This document shows positions 49,961 through 62,844 of a stretch of DNA of 64,000 nucleotides, piece after piece. The notes under the pieces are model-generated. The model had not been told where the DNA came from and made no database searches. It saw only the letters and a program-made list of their open reading frames with translations. The position numbers and the translations under genes were made by a program. The stretch is from Elephas maximus indicus (taxonomy: Eukaryota; Chordata; Mammalia; Proboscidea; Elephantidae), in assembly GCF_024166365.1 (NCBI RefSeq), contig NC_064842.1, forward strand, positions 23,655,001 through 23,719,000, in the 5' to 3' direction. The first letter of the stretch is position 1, and every line of letters begins with the position of its first letter.

Positions 49961-50585
49961 TTTCATACTATTTTTGATTACATATATTTACACTGGATAT
50001 TGAAGACTACTACATTGGGTATTAAAGATACTTATTTCCCAAAAATTCTCTCTAAATTATAACTAATTCAATTGTGGCTGATTTATTAATAGGGACTCAT
50101 ATGACTGTTTCCCATAGCTATTTTTGAGTTATGGGCAAGCATAGAGGCTTCCAATATTGATAATAATTATTCTCATTATTCAACAATTTCCTCTGGACTC
50201 TGCCTTGAGCAGGTAACCTCTGAGTTTCAGGTTCTTCACGTGTAAAGTAGATAAAATGCCTGATTTTCAAGACTGTCATGAAGATTAAGTGAAAAGTACC
50301 TTGAATTATAAAGTAACATAGAAATATAAGTATTAACTTTACAGGAAGCAAACATGCTGTCTGTGCAAAACTTTATGAATTTCTGAGATAAATTACTATC
50401 CAATAATTGACTTAACATCAGTATGTGAAACTGATTAATAACATGAGTCTCAATGAAGAGAACCTCACGCTCATAGGTATCTCTTTTTGAGTGGCTGTGG
50501 TGTAGAAGAATTATCTGAGGATTATGAGTGCTGTCTCAACTGCTCTCCAGCCACCCAACTCCACAGAATAAAGAATAAAATCTTT

Positions 50586-50906
50586 TCAAAAAACTAAACA
50601 AATAAAATGGCAATAATTTCTAGACATTATCAAGGCACCTTGCATACCAAAGCCATTTTTAGTTATGGAATACTGTCCAGCATAGGCAGCCTCCAGCTTG
50701 TCCAAACTTATATGGCACAAAAGACACCCATTTGGGTGGTGGGCGGTAGAGTTTTGTCCTATCCCTTCTGAATTATCTGCTTTATCTAAATGCAAAGCCA
50801 GGAGGGTCCTTCCGCTGCCATACAGCAATACAGAATTGCTGAAGGGGACAGAAGTCTTATCTGCGACTTTCCTCACTATACAGGCTGTTCCGTGAGCCTC
50901 TTTCAA
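50586..50906 (-). other. Unassigned 106-codon ORF
   Basis: This minus-strand ORF (MKEAHGTACIVRKVADKTSV at the start) encodes a balanced, protein-like composition in a region otherwise AT-rich. I do not recognise the family. It has no visible promoter, Kozak context of note or splice junctions. It may be a fragment of a processed pseudogene or of a transposon, or chance. Confidence 0.25.
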
Positions 50907-50949
50907 AATGGCCCTAGCACATCAAGAGCCTGTAATGAAAAGAAATGCA

Positions 50950-51823
50950 GGTATAACACTAAGAAAATGCAGAAATCACAGTAAGCGACAACTCCAGAGG
51001 TGGTTAAGAAACCAAGAGCCCTTTGATCTGAATTCCTGAATTCTACAGAAGTTTCTCTGTGGAAGTGACCTGATGTAGCCCTTTCTGGAAAAAGACCAAC
51101 ATTGCACTCCATATGGTACAAAGATCAGACAATACAAACAGACTGCTCTATAATGGAATGAAGAGTAGCCATAGAGTTTCAAAAAGATGGCCAAGCAGCA
51201 GAATTGCTTTGGAATTTCCCTGAATCCCCATACAAAACCAGAAAGAACAACTAAGATATCAAAAACAAAGCTCATGGTAAAACATCTACAAAAACACTAG
51301 GCGTCCAATATCCCTAAAACCCCAAAACACAACCAGGTGGGGACAAACCACTGACAGCTACAAAAACCATGTGGTACCACATCAGTATAGGATGAAACAC
51401 AGAGAAACGACAGGGGAATTCCCCTAAAATCAAAAACCCCTAAATCAAGAACAAGCATTCCTGCAAAGTGTAAGGGCCAATTTGTGAGCTGAAGCTGATA
51501 CATGGAAGAGAAGAAAGGATCTATAGTAAGTTTTGAGGGCTGGGCTATATCAACTCTCAATATTAACAGAAACTTTCTTCCAGTACAAAGCTCTGCATTA
51601 AGAGAAAATGCTGGAAGTAGAATGCAAATTTTGCAGGATAAACTCAGGAACAAAGGAAATTGAAAATGCAGATAAAATGGAGGGGAGAAAGTCATAAAGT
51701 GGAGAGGCCATTTTTTAAATCATGGTACAAAAGCAACAAAAGAAGAAGTGCTAGAGCAGTGAAGCTAGAAAAGTTATCCTGACACATCGCTTCTTTATAA
51801 AAGTTCAGTAAAATTAATTTCAT
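50950..51823 (+). mobile_element. Possible L1M 5' region
   Basis: The sequence (gtttctctgtggaagtgacc, ccctttctggaaaaagacca) is suggestive of an old L1M 5' region, and it lies directly before the L1 body at 52326-55080. Not certain. Confidence 0.35.
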
Positions 51824-52325
51824 GTCTAATCTTTGGCTGAAGGGTGAAACTCAGGGAGTGACTTCAGTACTGAGTTAAAAGGGTGTCCGGTGGTCATACT
51901 CTTGGGGTTCTCCAGTCTCTGTCAGACCAGCAAGCCTAGCTACACACCCCCACCCCCCGCTTTTTTTTTTCTGTGAATTTGAATTTTGTTCTACATTTCT
52001 CTCCCACTCTGTTCAGGACCCTCTATTGTGATTCCTGGCAGAGCACTGGACAGGCCTACAGGGCCAATGATAATATACGTGAGGGACATGCTTCATAATT
52101 CAACCATGTACACAAGACTAGTGGGCATATCAGCCCAAAAACAAAGACAAGAAGGCAGGAAGGGACAGGAAAACTGGACGAATGGAAACAGGGGACCTGT
52201 AGTGTAGAGGGGAGAGTGTTGCCATATCACAGGTTGACAACCAATATCGCAAAACTATTTGTGTGTTAACTTTAATGAGAAACTAATTTGCTCTGTAGAC
52301 TTTCACTTAAATCACAATAAAAAAA
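51824..52325 (+). mobile_element. Poly(A) retroposon, older subfamily, with 5' inversion
   Basis: The right part (52051-52325) is in sense orientation and ends aatcacaataaaaaaa. The left part (51824-52050) is the next upstream segment of the same element in inverted orientation. The two meet at the point where the 14045-14690 copy is continuous. Confidence 0.8.
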
Positions 52326-52767
52326 GACAAATTATATAAAAATATAATTTTATGCAAAAAATGTGCAAAACAAAAATACTGCAGTGGAAAAGGGTATGCC
52401 ATTCAAACACTAAGCATGCTAAAGTTGATGTGGCTCTATTTATGATCAAAGTAAACTCCAAGACAAAGAATTATTAACAGAGCATCATTTCACAATGATA
52501 AAAATATGAAACCGTCAGAAAGACATAACAATCCTAAATATGTGCGAACCTAATAAAAGAATTAATTTCAAATACATGAATCAAAGGCGTAGAAGAAGGA
52601 AAAAAAAATTGTCATTATTATTTTTCATACCACTTTCTCAGTAATTGAAAAAACTAAACAAAAAAAATCACCAAAGATACAGAAGGTTTGAATAATCTTT
52701 TCAACAAATTGATCTAGTTGGCATTAATAGAGCACTCTTTTTTATCATCACAATGGCAAAACATACC

Positions 52768-52925
52768 AAAAAAACCAAACCCATTGCCGTCGAGTTGATT
52801 CTGACTCATAGTGATCCTATAGGACAGAGTAGAACTGCCCCATAGAGCTTCCAAGGAGTGCCTGGTGGATTCAAACTGCCGACCTTTTGGTTAGCACCTG
52901 TAGCAGTTAAACATCACGCCACCAG
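52768..52925 (-). mobile_element. AfroSINE (short form)
   Basis: Antisense copy with cccattgccgtcgagttgat tail, inserted in L1. Confidence 0.93.
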
Positions 52926-53069
52926 CATTTCAAGAACATATGAGAGCACATGAAATATTCACCAACACAGACCAGGGCCTGAGTCATAAAAAAAGTCAGG
53001 AACACAGCAAGGATGTTGGCTCTTCTCTATTCTTTTCAACGGTAGTGAAATTCCTAGCCAGTTAATAAG

Positions 53070-53092
53070 GTAACTTTTTTTTTTTTTTTTTT
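53070..53092. repeat. Poly(T) tract
   Basis: About 20 T inside the L1. Confidence 0.7.
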
Positions 53093-53338
53093 AAAGAAAG
53101 GATAAAGATCGGGGGGAAAAACTATTGCTATCACATGGTTGTATACATAGAAAACCCTATAGAATCTATATTAAAAAAAAAAAAATAAACACAGTAAAAT
53201 AAAACAAAACTTACTAAAACTAAAAAGTTAATTTAGTAAGGTTATCAAATACAAGATAAAAATTAAAAAGTTAATTGTGCATCTATATAGTATTCAGAGA
53301 CCATTGAAAAATGAATTTTAAAGTAATATAATTTGCAT

Positions 53339-53508
53339 GGAAACCCTGGTGGCATTGTGGTTAAGTGCTACAGCTGCTAACCAAAAGGTCGGCAGTTCAA
53401 ATCCACCAGGTGCTCCTTGGAAACTCTATGGGGCAGTTCTACTCTGTCCTATAAGGTCGCTATGAGTCAGAATCAACTCGACGGCAGTGGGTTTGGTTTG
53501 GTTTTGGT
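53339..53508 (+). mobile_element. AfroSINE (short form)
   Basis: Sense copy in L1; TATAATTTGCAT target duplication at both ends. Confidence 0.95.
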
Positions 53509-55228
53509 ATAATTTGCATTACTATTACAAGACCTCAAATATCTAAAAATAATTTTAACAAAGAATGCATGAATACTATAAAATACTGCTGAGAGAAATT
53601 TTAAAAAGCCTAAATCATTGGTAAGATAAAATGTGTTCCTGGGGTGGAAAAGTCAATACCGTTAAGATCAATTTGCCCAAAATTGTTCTATGGAGTCTCA
53701 GCAATCCCAGTCTAAAGGTTTTTTGAAGAAATAAGCATATTGATTCTAAATTTTATGTGGAACTGCAAATCATCTAAAACAGCCAAAAATACTTAAGAAG
53801 AGCTAGCTGATTTTAAGAATTACTATAAAGCTACAGTAATCAATACAATATGGTATTAGAATAAGAATCCAAAAACAGACACATAGAAGGTTATTTAATT
53901 TTTGACGAAATGCCAAGTCAATTCAATGGAAGAAGAAATCTTTTATGAAATGTTGTTGGAATAACTGGATTTCTGTATGGAAAAAAAATTATCCTCACCC
54001 AATACAAAAAAATAAAAATATTCAAGTAAAAGACAGAAACATAAAATTTCTAAAAGAAAACCAGAGGAAATCTTTACTTCCTTGGGCCAGGCAAAGATTT
54101 CCTATTTCAGACACAAAAAGCACCAACCATAAAAGAAAAAAGTTGATATACTGGACTTCAGTAAAATAAAAAGAATTTTGCTCTTCTAAAGACACCATTA
54201 AGGAAATGAGCAGGCACACCACAGGAAAAACTATTTCAGGAGAAATGCTTTCAATACATGTATCTGACAAAGGACACACTTAGAATATATAAAGAACTCT
54301 CAAAACTCATACTATAAAAGACAAACCACCAAATAAAACTTGGGCAAACATTTAAACATGGTAAACCCATGAACATGTGCTCAACATCATTACTCATCAA
54401 AGAAATATAAATTAAGATCACAATGACATGCAATTTCGCATCCACAGGCGTTTGCTTTTATCAAAAAGACTGATAGTAACCAATGTAGGTGACGATATGG
54501 AACAATTAGAATTCCCATACATTGCTTTTGAGAGTGTAAAATGGTAAGCCACTTTAGAGAAGTGTTTGACAGTTTCTTATAAAGTTAAACACACCTAACC
54601 ACAAGACCCGACAAACCTACTCCCCAGGAATTAATTTCAGGAGAATTGAAAACACATGTAAATGTACTACAGGAATGTTCACAGCAGCCTTGTTGATAAT
54701 ACCCCAAAACTGGAAATCCAAATGTCTATCAACAGAAGAATGGATAAGTAGACTATGATGCACAAGTACAATGGAATACTATTTAGCAATAAAAAGGAAC
54801 TATTAATACATCAGCAACATGGATGAATCTCAAAAATAATATAAGTAGAAGAAACTAGACTCAAAAGTATACATGCTATATGATTTCATTTACATGAAGT
54901 CCAAGTATATGCATAATCTATGCTGACAGAAAACAGAGTAATGATTGCCACTTTGTCGATTTGTGGGATAAACATATTGGGGCAACAAAAAATGTTTTAA
55001 ATGGCAGTTATTCACCGAACTCAACACTTTAGGGTTGTGCATTTTTATTGTGTATAAATTAGGTCTCAGTTAATAAAGAAAGGAAGAATGAAAGTAAAAT
55101 AAAGAAGGGAAAGGAAAGGAAAGTAAAATAACAGGAAAGGGGATTCCTATTGAGTCCTAAAAAAAGTTATGGGAAGAAAAAACAAAAACAAAAACCAAGG
55201 AGCAAAATAACAGCCTTAAAGACCAATG

Positions 55229-55428
55229 AAGGGGCTCTGGTAGTGCAATGGTTAAAGCACTTGGCTGCTAACTGAAAGGTCAACAGTTTGAACCCACCAG
55301 CCACTCCACAGGGGAAGATGTGGCAGCCTGCTTCCATAAAGATTACAGCCTTGGAAACCCTATGGGGCAGTTCTGCTCTATCTTACAGGGTCTCTATGAG
55401 TAGCAATCAACTCATTGGCAATGGGGTT
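55229..55428 (+). mobile_element. AfroSINE (long form)
   Basis: Contains the aaagattacagccttggaaa module; TAAAGACCAATGA flanks it on both sides. Confidence 0.95.
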
Positions 55429-55429
55429 A

Positions 55430-57925
55430 AAGACCAATGAGAACATGCCGGAAAGACATGTCTCTAAAACAGATTAATAAAACAGTGGCATATTTTTTAA
55501 AATGCTAAAAGAAATCAATCAAATGATAGAGGCACTGGGTTTTTTGGGTATGAAAAGAAAACAACATGAATTCAAATCAAATAAACTCAGAAATGAGGTG
55601 ATAGAACTTAGTAAAGAAACTGAAATTTTAAATGCTCATTTCACACATGAACTAAAAGTAACACAAGACTTAATAAGTACAACCGATAATATCTTAATGG
55701 AAATATAAGACGAAATAAAAGAAAAAAATTAAAAATCAGAGAAAAAAAAAGATATGAAAGTTAACAAGTATATCAAAAAACCAAAATCACTGCTGTTGAG
55801 TCAGCGTATAGGAGACAAAAAAGGAATTCCAACATGTGTATATAGAGGTCCCCACAGAAAAAAATCAGAGCAATGGAACAGAACACATATTAAAAAATGA
55901 AGAATATTTTTTCTGAAATAAGTACATAAAAAAGATTAAAAAATACACATTGAAAAGATATGCCAATGACCAACACTGACACATATTCTAGTAAAACTAC
56001 TATATTAAAAATAAATATATGTAAGCAAAAAGAAAAAAAAAATTTGGTCATCCATGCAAAAAGACCAAGTTCCTTATAAAGGAAAGAATCTTACTATTAT
56101 CAGATGTTTAGACCGCAATACTTTATGTCAGAAGACAACGGAGTAACATATTCAAGATACTAAAGAGAGAAAACGTGAGCCAACTAAACCGACTTTCAAG
56201 TATAAAAGCCACAGATAAACTATTTTCAGGAAAAATAACTCAAAAAATTATATCCCTAGGATGAACTGCTGCAAAATCTACTAAAGAATGAGCTTCAGAA
56301 AATCAAGATGGCAGAAGAGTCACTAACAAAAACAAACAAAAAAACACATAAGGATTGGCAAATCGGGATTCTTGACATGAGAAAAAGGATATAGAATGTG
56401 GACTTTACAGTCTAAACTCTGCCTTAAATTTGAATTGGAATTACTAGTATGAACTAACAATATATTTTAATTCTAATTCTATCCACTGAGAAGTCTAGAC
56501 ACAATACTAACTCAATAGCAAGAATCAATACTGGAACCCAGATTGTGATCTCCAAAGGCCATTCCAAATAAAGGGCCCAGTGGTGCCCGGAGATATGGCT
56601 CAATCCAAGAACATGGAGTGTCTGACCACAGAAGTCAACATGGAAGGTCATGTCAAAAGAACTCAGGAGTGAACTTAAAGATGGGACATTTTGCATGTCA
56701 GTAAGAATAATAACTATAAAAGACTGCGACACATAAAACAAGCTCATTATAATACTAAAGAAAAAAAAAAGATTTGGTTACTCTTGGAGGACACTAGAGA
56801 ACCACCTCACTATTTTGAAAGCTGAAAAACTAAGGGAAAGAATCACGAATCGCATACTAATTATGCATTTTCTATACGAGCCATATCACTGAATAACTAA
56901 GAAAATGTATTTCACTTAATAATTGAAAAAATTATGAAAACATCACCATTTTGTAATTCCTAAAGAATAACGTATCTAGCTAGGCACTGACTGTCAAGAG
57001 CTGGTAACGTCACGAAAAGCAGCAGCTAAACATTATGTGCTTCCTCTTGGTAAAACACAGTATCACCTGTGAAGTGATTCTGCCAAGATAATCAAACTCA
57101 AAGGTGATCAAGCACCCCCAGCTAACTACCAGTCTGCAGGAAATACAGGACGGAGGACCATGTTCCACTACACCACTGGGATAAAACCAAACCCCTTGCT
57201 GGATTCGATTCCGACTCATAGCCACCCTATAGGATAGAGTGGAACTGCCCCATAGGGTTTCCAAGGAGTGCCTGGTGGATTCAAACTGCTGACCTTTTAG
57301 TTAGCAGCCGTAGCTCTTAACCACTATGCCACCAGGCTTCCCCACACTGGGATACAATCAGGAAAATCTAGACTGTGAAGAAACCCTACAGGACAAATGA
57401 TTTCTTTTCTCCAAGAATTCAATTTCAAGGGGGGAAAAAGTGTTGGAGGGGAACCTATTAAAGAGACCTTAAGGTAGTTCATCTAATTACAATGGTTGGA
57501 ATTGATATTTTTCAAATACGCTGTTTCAAATACACAGTAACAAAAATAAAAGCACTAAATATAAATAAACTAATTGGAATTGTGAACAGTGAGTATTTGA
57601 TGATATTAATGCATTACTATTATTTTTAGGAGTGAGATTGGTTTTGGTTATATTTTTTAAAAGGAATATTCTAGAATAGGCAAATGCACAGAGACCAAAG
57701 TTATCACTGGTTACCGGGGCAACAGGGCGGAGGAACGGGGGTGTCACTGCTTAGCAGGCACTGAGCTGCTGTTAAGGGCGATGGAAAAAGTTACAAGTGG
57801 ACAGCAGTGATGGTCACACAACACAATGAATGTAATTAATGGCACTGAGTCCTACATGTAAAAAATGTTAAAATGGCAAACACTTTGTTATATATTACCA
57901 CAGTAAAAAAGAAAAAAAAATTATC
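55430..57925 (+). mobile_element. HAL1-like (half-L1) element
   Basis: An ORF1-like remnant (55502-55708, MLKEINQMIEALGFLGMKRK) is followed by atatccctaggatgaactgc-type sequence and a 3' end matching HAL1: aatgaatgtaattaatggca, cactgagtcctacatg, gttatatattaccacag. There is no ORF2 part. An antisense AfroSINE interrupts it. Confidence 0.65.
57181..57341 (-). mobile_element. AfroSINE (short form)
   Basis: Antisense copy with CACTGGGATA target duplications on both sides. Confidence 0.94.
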
Positions 57926-58150
57926 CTTTAGAGATACACACTAAAATACACATGGATGAAGTTATTTCTGTTGGGGAGTTCTTTCAAAAATAATATGGGA
58001 GGCGGCAAGTGAGGACAGGTATAGAGGAAACCAAACTTACTACAAATTGGTAATTGTTGAAGCTGGGTGATTGGTTCATGGGGTGATAGGTTCATTATAC
58101 TCCTCTGTGTATCTCTGAACATGTTTTAACTTTTCCACAATACACATTTT
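57926..58150 (+). mobile_element. L1ME-like 3' end
   Basis: attgttgaagctgggtgatt, ggttcatggggtgataggtt and cattatactcctctgtgtat with a terminal ttttccacaatacaca match the L1ME 3' UTR. Confidence 0.8.
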
Positions 58151-58700
58151 TTAAAAAAGCACAAAGGCACATATCCTCACAAGTTAGTACAATGGCTGCA
58201 AAGATCTTTTAAAAGGATATTCTAGAAATATTTTTTAAAAGCTAGAACATTGCTTTAAAGACCTCTACTGGATATTGCTTTGGACTGTGAGTTATGTTCC
58301 ATAGATAAAAATAGATAGCTTTTGATGTCCTTATTTGAAAAGGGGCCACATCACAAACTGAGAATTATATTCTTTTAAACTTCTCATCTGTTTTTAAGGC
58401 AATTCTCTGTTTGGGAACTCCGCACATAATGACTCAAACTTGGTTTTTATTACTACCAAAAGAGGTGTTGGTAATTATTCTAAAATGACATTTTCTCACC
58501 ACAAGTTATGATCTACATGGAGAAACAAATGAACAATTATTTAAATATTATATTGTCTTTTTTCTACTATCAGGTAATTCCCATCTATGAACAGGTTTTA
58601 ACCCTGGTCAAGTATATATAAAACCTTGAATTTAAGCCCAAACATTTTGGCGGCACATTTTCTGTTCAAGTCCTAGAAGAGAACACTACAGACTTCATTT
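58151..58700. other. FMN2 intron, nothing clear
   Basis: No repeat recognised. Confidence 0.35.
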
Positions 58701-58704
58701 AATT

Positions 58705-58860
58705 CATCAGTGAGTAGGTACTAACTATGTGCCAGGCACTATGAATGGCGGGGCGAAGGAAAAAGGTAATCTTTATTCCTTTTCTTACTTGAAGAACATT
58801 GTATTAGGTTAACAAACAAGAGTCAAGATACTGAACAAAAGCAATGGGCCATGGTGTGCC
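58705..58860 (-). mobile_element. L2 LINE 3' fragment
   Basis: ctaactatgtgccaggcact is the reversed L2 3' end, followed by degenerate L2. Confidence 0.6.
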
Positions 58861-59111
58861 TCATACTTACCGGCTCTCAGACACCTCCTGGTACTCCTAG
58901 ACTGTGAATGCCCTCTAAACAGCTTCTCTACTGCCAAATATTAGCTTCACGTGTTTGTGACCATCTTCAGAAAATAATAAGCACCTTCGGATATTTATTC
59001 TTCAACAATTGAGGCATATACAAAACAATGTAAGAGAGAACTTTTGATGTTTGATAGAGCGCTTCAGGAATGACTCCAGTTTTAGAAAAGAGAAATTTGG
59101 GGTGAGTAATC

Positions 59112-59253
59112 TGTTTGGCTGCTAACTAAAAGGTCAGTAGTTCAAATCCACCAGCTGCTTCTTGGAAACCCTATGGGGCACTTCTACTCCATCCTATAGG
59201 GTCGCAGTGAGTTGGAATCGACTTGACAGCAACAGGTTTGTTTTTTTTTTTTT
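59112..59253 (+). mobile_element. AfroSINE (short form), 5'-truncated
   Basis: Starts inside the tRNA-like head (ttggctgctaactaaaaggt) and ends in a T-run. GTAATCT lies at both ends. Confidence 0.92.
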
Positions 59254-59344
59254 GTAATCTAAAGATGGTCCGATCTCTGGAGTCATCAGCAGTTTTACTT
59301 TTTATTAACTGATTTCAGAGCTTTTCCACTCCAATTAGAATAAC

Positions 59345-59760
59345 GTTCTCATTAGCTGCCATTGAGTTGATTCCGCTCGCTCATGGTGACATCCATACAA
59401 CAGAACGAAATGTTCTCCGTCATCCTCATGATTACTGGCTAGTTCAAATCCATCACTGTAGCTATTGTGCCAATCCTCTCACCAAGGATGATGTCGTCCT
59501 CCAACAATCCATCCCTCCTGATGCCATGTCCAAAGCAAGCAAGTCGGACAATGTCCTGTTGTGATCCATAAGGTTTTCATTGGCTCATTTTCAGAAGTAG
59601 ATTGCCAGGCCTTTCTTCCTAGTCTGCCTTATTCTGGAAACTCAGCTGAAACCTGTCTACCACAGGTGAGCCTACTGTATTTGAAGTACCTGGTAGCATA
59701 GATTCCAGCATCAGAGAAACACGCAAGCTACCAAAGGAGGACAAACTAACAGATGAGTGG
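59345..59760 (-). mobile_element. Long RTE-tailed SINE-like element
   Basis: Begins with the reversed tail (agctgccattgagttgattc), then RTE/SINE shared sequence (aacagaacgaaatgttctcc, gtagattgccaggcctttct). It resembles 21384-21725 but carries an additional internal part (ccttgggatgtcgtcct-like at 59487-59530). Confidence 0.7.
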
Positions 59761-59764
59761 TGAA

Positions 59765-60200
59765 ATTAGATTAATAGTCTCATATGGTCTTTACCCAGTA
59801 GTTTTGTGCTTCTGCCAATCTGGCTTCACAGGCATGACGTTCTGATTCTACACTCGTTCTTCCTTCATCTGTCTGGAATGGTCTCCACCCAGCTATCCAC
59901 ATGGCTGCCTCCCTCCCCTCTTTCAGATCTTTGCTCAAACGTTACTGCCAAAGTAAGATCTTCCAGGAACCGCCAATGTAAAAGTTCAATACTTGGACCG
60001 CTCTAATATCCTTGTTTAATTTTTCTCCGTAGTACTCACAGCCATCCGATGTGTGAGATATTTTGTATATTTGTTTACTGACGGTCTTCTTGTACCAGGA
60101 TTTAACCTCTGTAAGAGATTATGATCCTTTAGGTTCACTTTTTTATTCCCAGTTCCTGAACAGGGCCTAGCACACAGTAGTAGATCGATAATTATTTGCT
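59765..60200 (+). mobile_element. L2 LINE 3' end
   Basis: tccttcatctgtctggaatg, cccagctatccacatggctg, tcagatctttgctcaaacgt and cagggcctagcacacagtag are L2 3' sequence. Confidence 0.9.
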
Positions 60201-60300
60201 TAAAGAACAATTCTCTGCTGAATAACTGGCCCAGACACTTTTGGAAAAAAAAAAAAATCTGATTTTTAGGAACTTAGTAGTGAAATAAATCTGTTAGGCC

Positions 60301-60940
60301 ATATCTTTTATAGCTTAGAGGTTACAATGCCAGGCTTTGAATCTGACTAACCAAGACTTAGTTCTGTTCCACCCCCATGGACAAAGAATACTGAATATGC
60401 TGTGGGCTGCCAGAAGAATGAACAAATAAGTCTTAGAAGAAATATAAACTAGAATGCTTCATAGAAACAAGGGCGGTGAGACTTCGGCTCTCTTACTTTG
60501 GACACATCATCAGGAACGGCCAGTTACTACAAAAGGACATCATGGTTGGTAAAGAAGAGGGTCACCGAAAACATGAGAAACCCTCAATGAGATGGACTGA
60601 CACAACAGCTGCAGGGATGAACTCAAACATACCAACGATCACGAAGATGGCACAGGGCCAGGTGACGTTTCATTCTGTTATACAGAAGGTCACCATGAGT
60701 CAGGGCTGACTGGACAGCAGCTAACAACAACAACTAACACCAGCGCCCTGTGTGAACGTTTGTCAACTTAATTGACTTCTCTGAGCTTTGTTACCTCATT
60801 TATAAAACGATAATGACAGCACTTCCTACTTAATAATATTCTTGTGAGGATGAAATGAGATCAGGTATGTAAAATGCTTCATGGAGCTGCAGGTACACAG
60901 TAGGATCTACCTAAGTGATGGGGCTATTATCACTGCAGCA
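60301..60940 (+). mobile_element. MIR SINE split by an RTE fragment
   Basis: Left: ggttacaatgccaggctttg (60319 on). Right: acttctctgagctttgttac, tgtgaggatgaaatgagatc. The RTE piece at 60366-60738 lies between. Confidence 0.75.
60366..60738 (+). mobile_element. RTE-type LINE 3' fragment
   Basis: A 5'-truncated RTE (BovB-related) end. It keeps a decayed C-terminal coding part (LRLSYFGHIIRNGQ, KPSMRWTDTTAAGM; 60476-60709), similar to the RTE/BovB reverse transcriptase C-terminus. The tail caccatgagtcagggctgac ... caacaacaac is shared with the AfroSINEs. It is a relic with no intact ORF. Confidence 0.85.
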
Positions 60941-62844
60941 GATGGCATGAAAGGACAAGACCTAGAACTTATACTTCATATAGGGAAGTTACGAAGGGCA
61001 ACTCTTTTCCTTTTTGCATACCCTAATAATTATGAGACTTCACAGGACATTTATATAAATCAAAACTGATATCAATGTCAATCTCCTGGGGGGTAACATC
61101 AGCATAGGGAACTATCCTTATCCCTTTCTCTTCACTCATCTATGCAGTTTATCCCATTTCACTCAGAAGAGAGTTTGCAGTAGCTCCTGCCAAGAGAATC
61201 CCTCTCACTTCACTTATGAGAAGAGAAAAACATATCCTTTTATCATATAAGCAAAGAACAATAAGAAATAGAGTCCTGACTCTATATAACGCAGTTGTAC
61301 ACATGCATGTACACACAAGGGTGCTCATGCAAGTAGTTTCCTGGCACTCAGTTAACAAACATGTTACGGTCAACAGGTAAGCAAAGAGGTCTGCTGAAAG
61401 AATTAATCCACTTAATTCAACCTCCCTTTCCTCCAACCACAAATATAGCTGTAGCTGTAAATAAGGCTAATATCACAATTTTGATCTGAGTTGTTCTTAT
61501 ATTGTTAGGTCTCCAAGCTCTGCACACACAGGAACAGGTCATTTATTAATTTCCTCTCCCTCTAATCCTAATGCCAACAAGCTTTGGGACTAAAGTCCTC
61601 CCTCTCCAGCTCAGCTGCCAACTTGGCAGTTCAGGCTATTTTGAGACATTGTTGTGTTTGTACTGGATGGAGCCCTGGGAGTTAAGGGTCTAATGAGGTC
61701 ATTTCTTATGCATATATCTATGACTGGATGGGCCTTTCAGCTAGTCAGCAGTTTAGTCCTGCACTATCTAAATGGGTTTAGGGGTCTGTCTTCTTTCTTC
61801 TCTGTTTGCTTTTTGACCTTCCCTTTTCCTTTTTTCTCTCATAATCATTGCCTTTTGGAATATAGCCAAAAGCCCGGGCACTAAATGAGAATTTGTATAC
61901 AGGTTGAGAAAGGTACACATATAACTTAATTTAGTTCCTATAGAAACAAGAACATAAAACATCTCAGCATTAAATACAAGGCCAAGAGAGCATACCGGTT
62001 TAAATGAACTGCCAAGGATCATCATCATAAATCTTCCCTTGCTTTTGCCTTTTTTATTGTGCAATGTTGGATTTTGTAATATTATTCTTCAGAACTAACT
62101 AAAATCTCAAGAGAAAAGATCTATTTTCAGTTAAAGCCTTCCACAAGTAACTGCAATTTTTGGAATCTTAAATCATCATCTTCATTTCCATCTCCTTCCT
62201 CTACCCCAACAGGAACTTACATGAAGTGTAGCAAATTTTATTATTCCAATAAGGAAGAATAAATCCCTTTTCACTCATTATTAAAAGGCCTTTGAGGGGT
62301 TTTCCTTGTTTTCTAAAAAGCACAAAGAATATTCTTCTGTCAAACATTTTGCTCCAGACAATGGAAAACTAGAAGAATTCGCAACGGTAAGAGAACAAAC
62401 TGGTTTTCTTTTCTCTTAAAATGAAGAACTGTGGTATTTGAACCTTCAGGGTACTTGTCATCTCAAAGGAGCCAATTACTCTTAGAAGGTAATTCAACGT
62501 AAGAGCAAATTATCAGCTGATTCAAAAGATGGAAGAGGTGCCTGAAAATTCAAGTGACACATTTTCAGGCACTGGTTGCCCCTCTGGGGACAACCGATAG
62601 GGATACCCATGCTGATCCCAAAGACCAAGCCACTAAGAAGTTCCTGATACTAGAAACCAAACAACCACGGTCAACAATGTTAAAGATGACTCTTTTTCTC
62701 CTATCTCTTGTAGCTTATACATACTCCAGAATTTTTTCTAAATTAACCTCTATTCTTTTTAGGTTGTGTAATCTGCCCTCTCAAAAAAACCTTACTTTAC
62801 TAATTTACATAATTTCTCACTATTCTAAAACTACTTTCTCTATA
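60941..62844. other. FMN2 intron, no clear feature
   Basis: No named repeat found in 1.9 kb. ORFs up to 113 codons lack family resemblance. Confidence 0.4.

Larger units (their letters stand above)
52326..55080 (+). mobile_element. L1 LINE (L1M class), ORF2 end and 3' UTR
   Basis: Degenerate ORF2 3' half: atttttgacgaaatgccaag, gaatatataaagaactctca, gtgctcaacatcattactca, caatggaatactatttagca and acatggatgaatctcaaaaa. It ends tgtataaattaggtctcagt-taataaag. Two AfroSINEs lie inside it. All frames are broken, so it is inactive. Confidence 0.93.

Noticed and set aside
53945..54169. 74-codon plus-strand ORF
   Set aside because: Fragment of the degenerate L1 ORF2.
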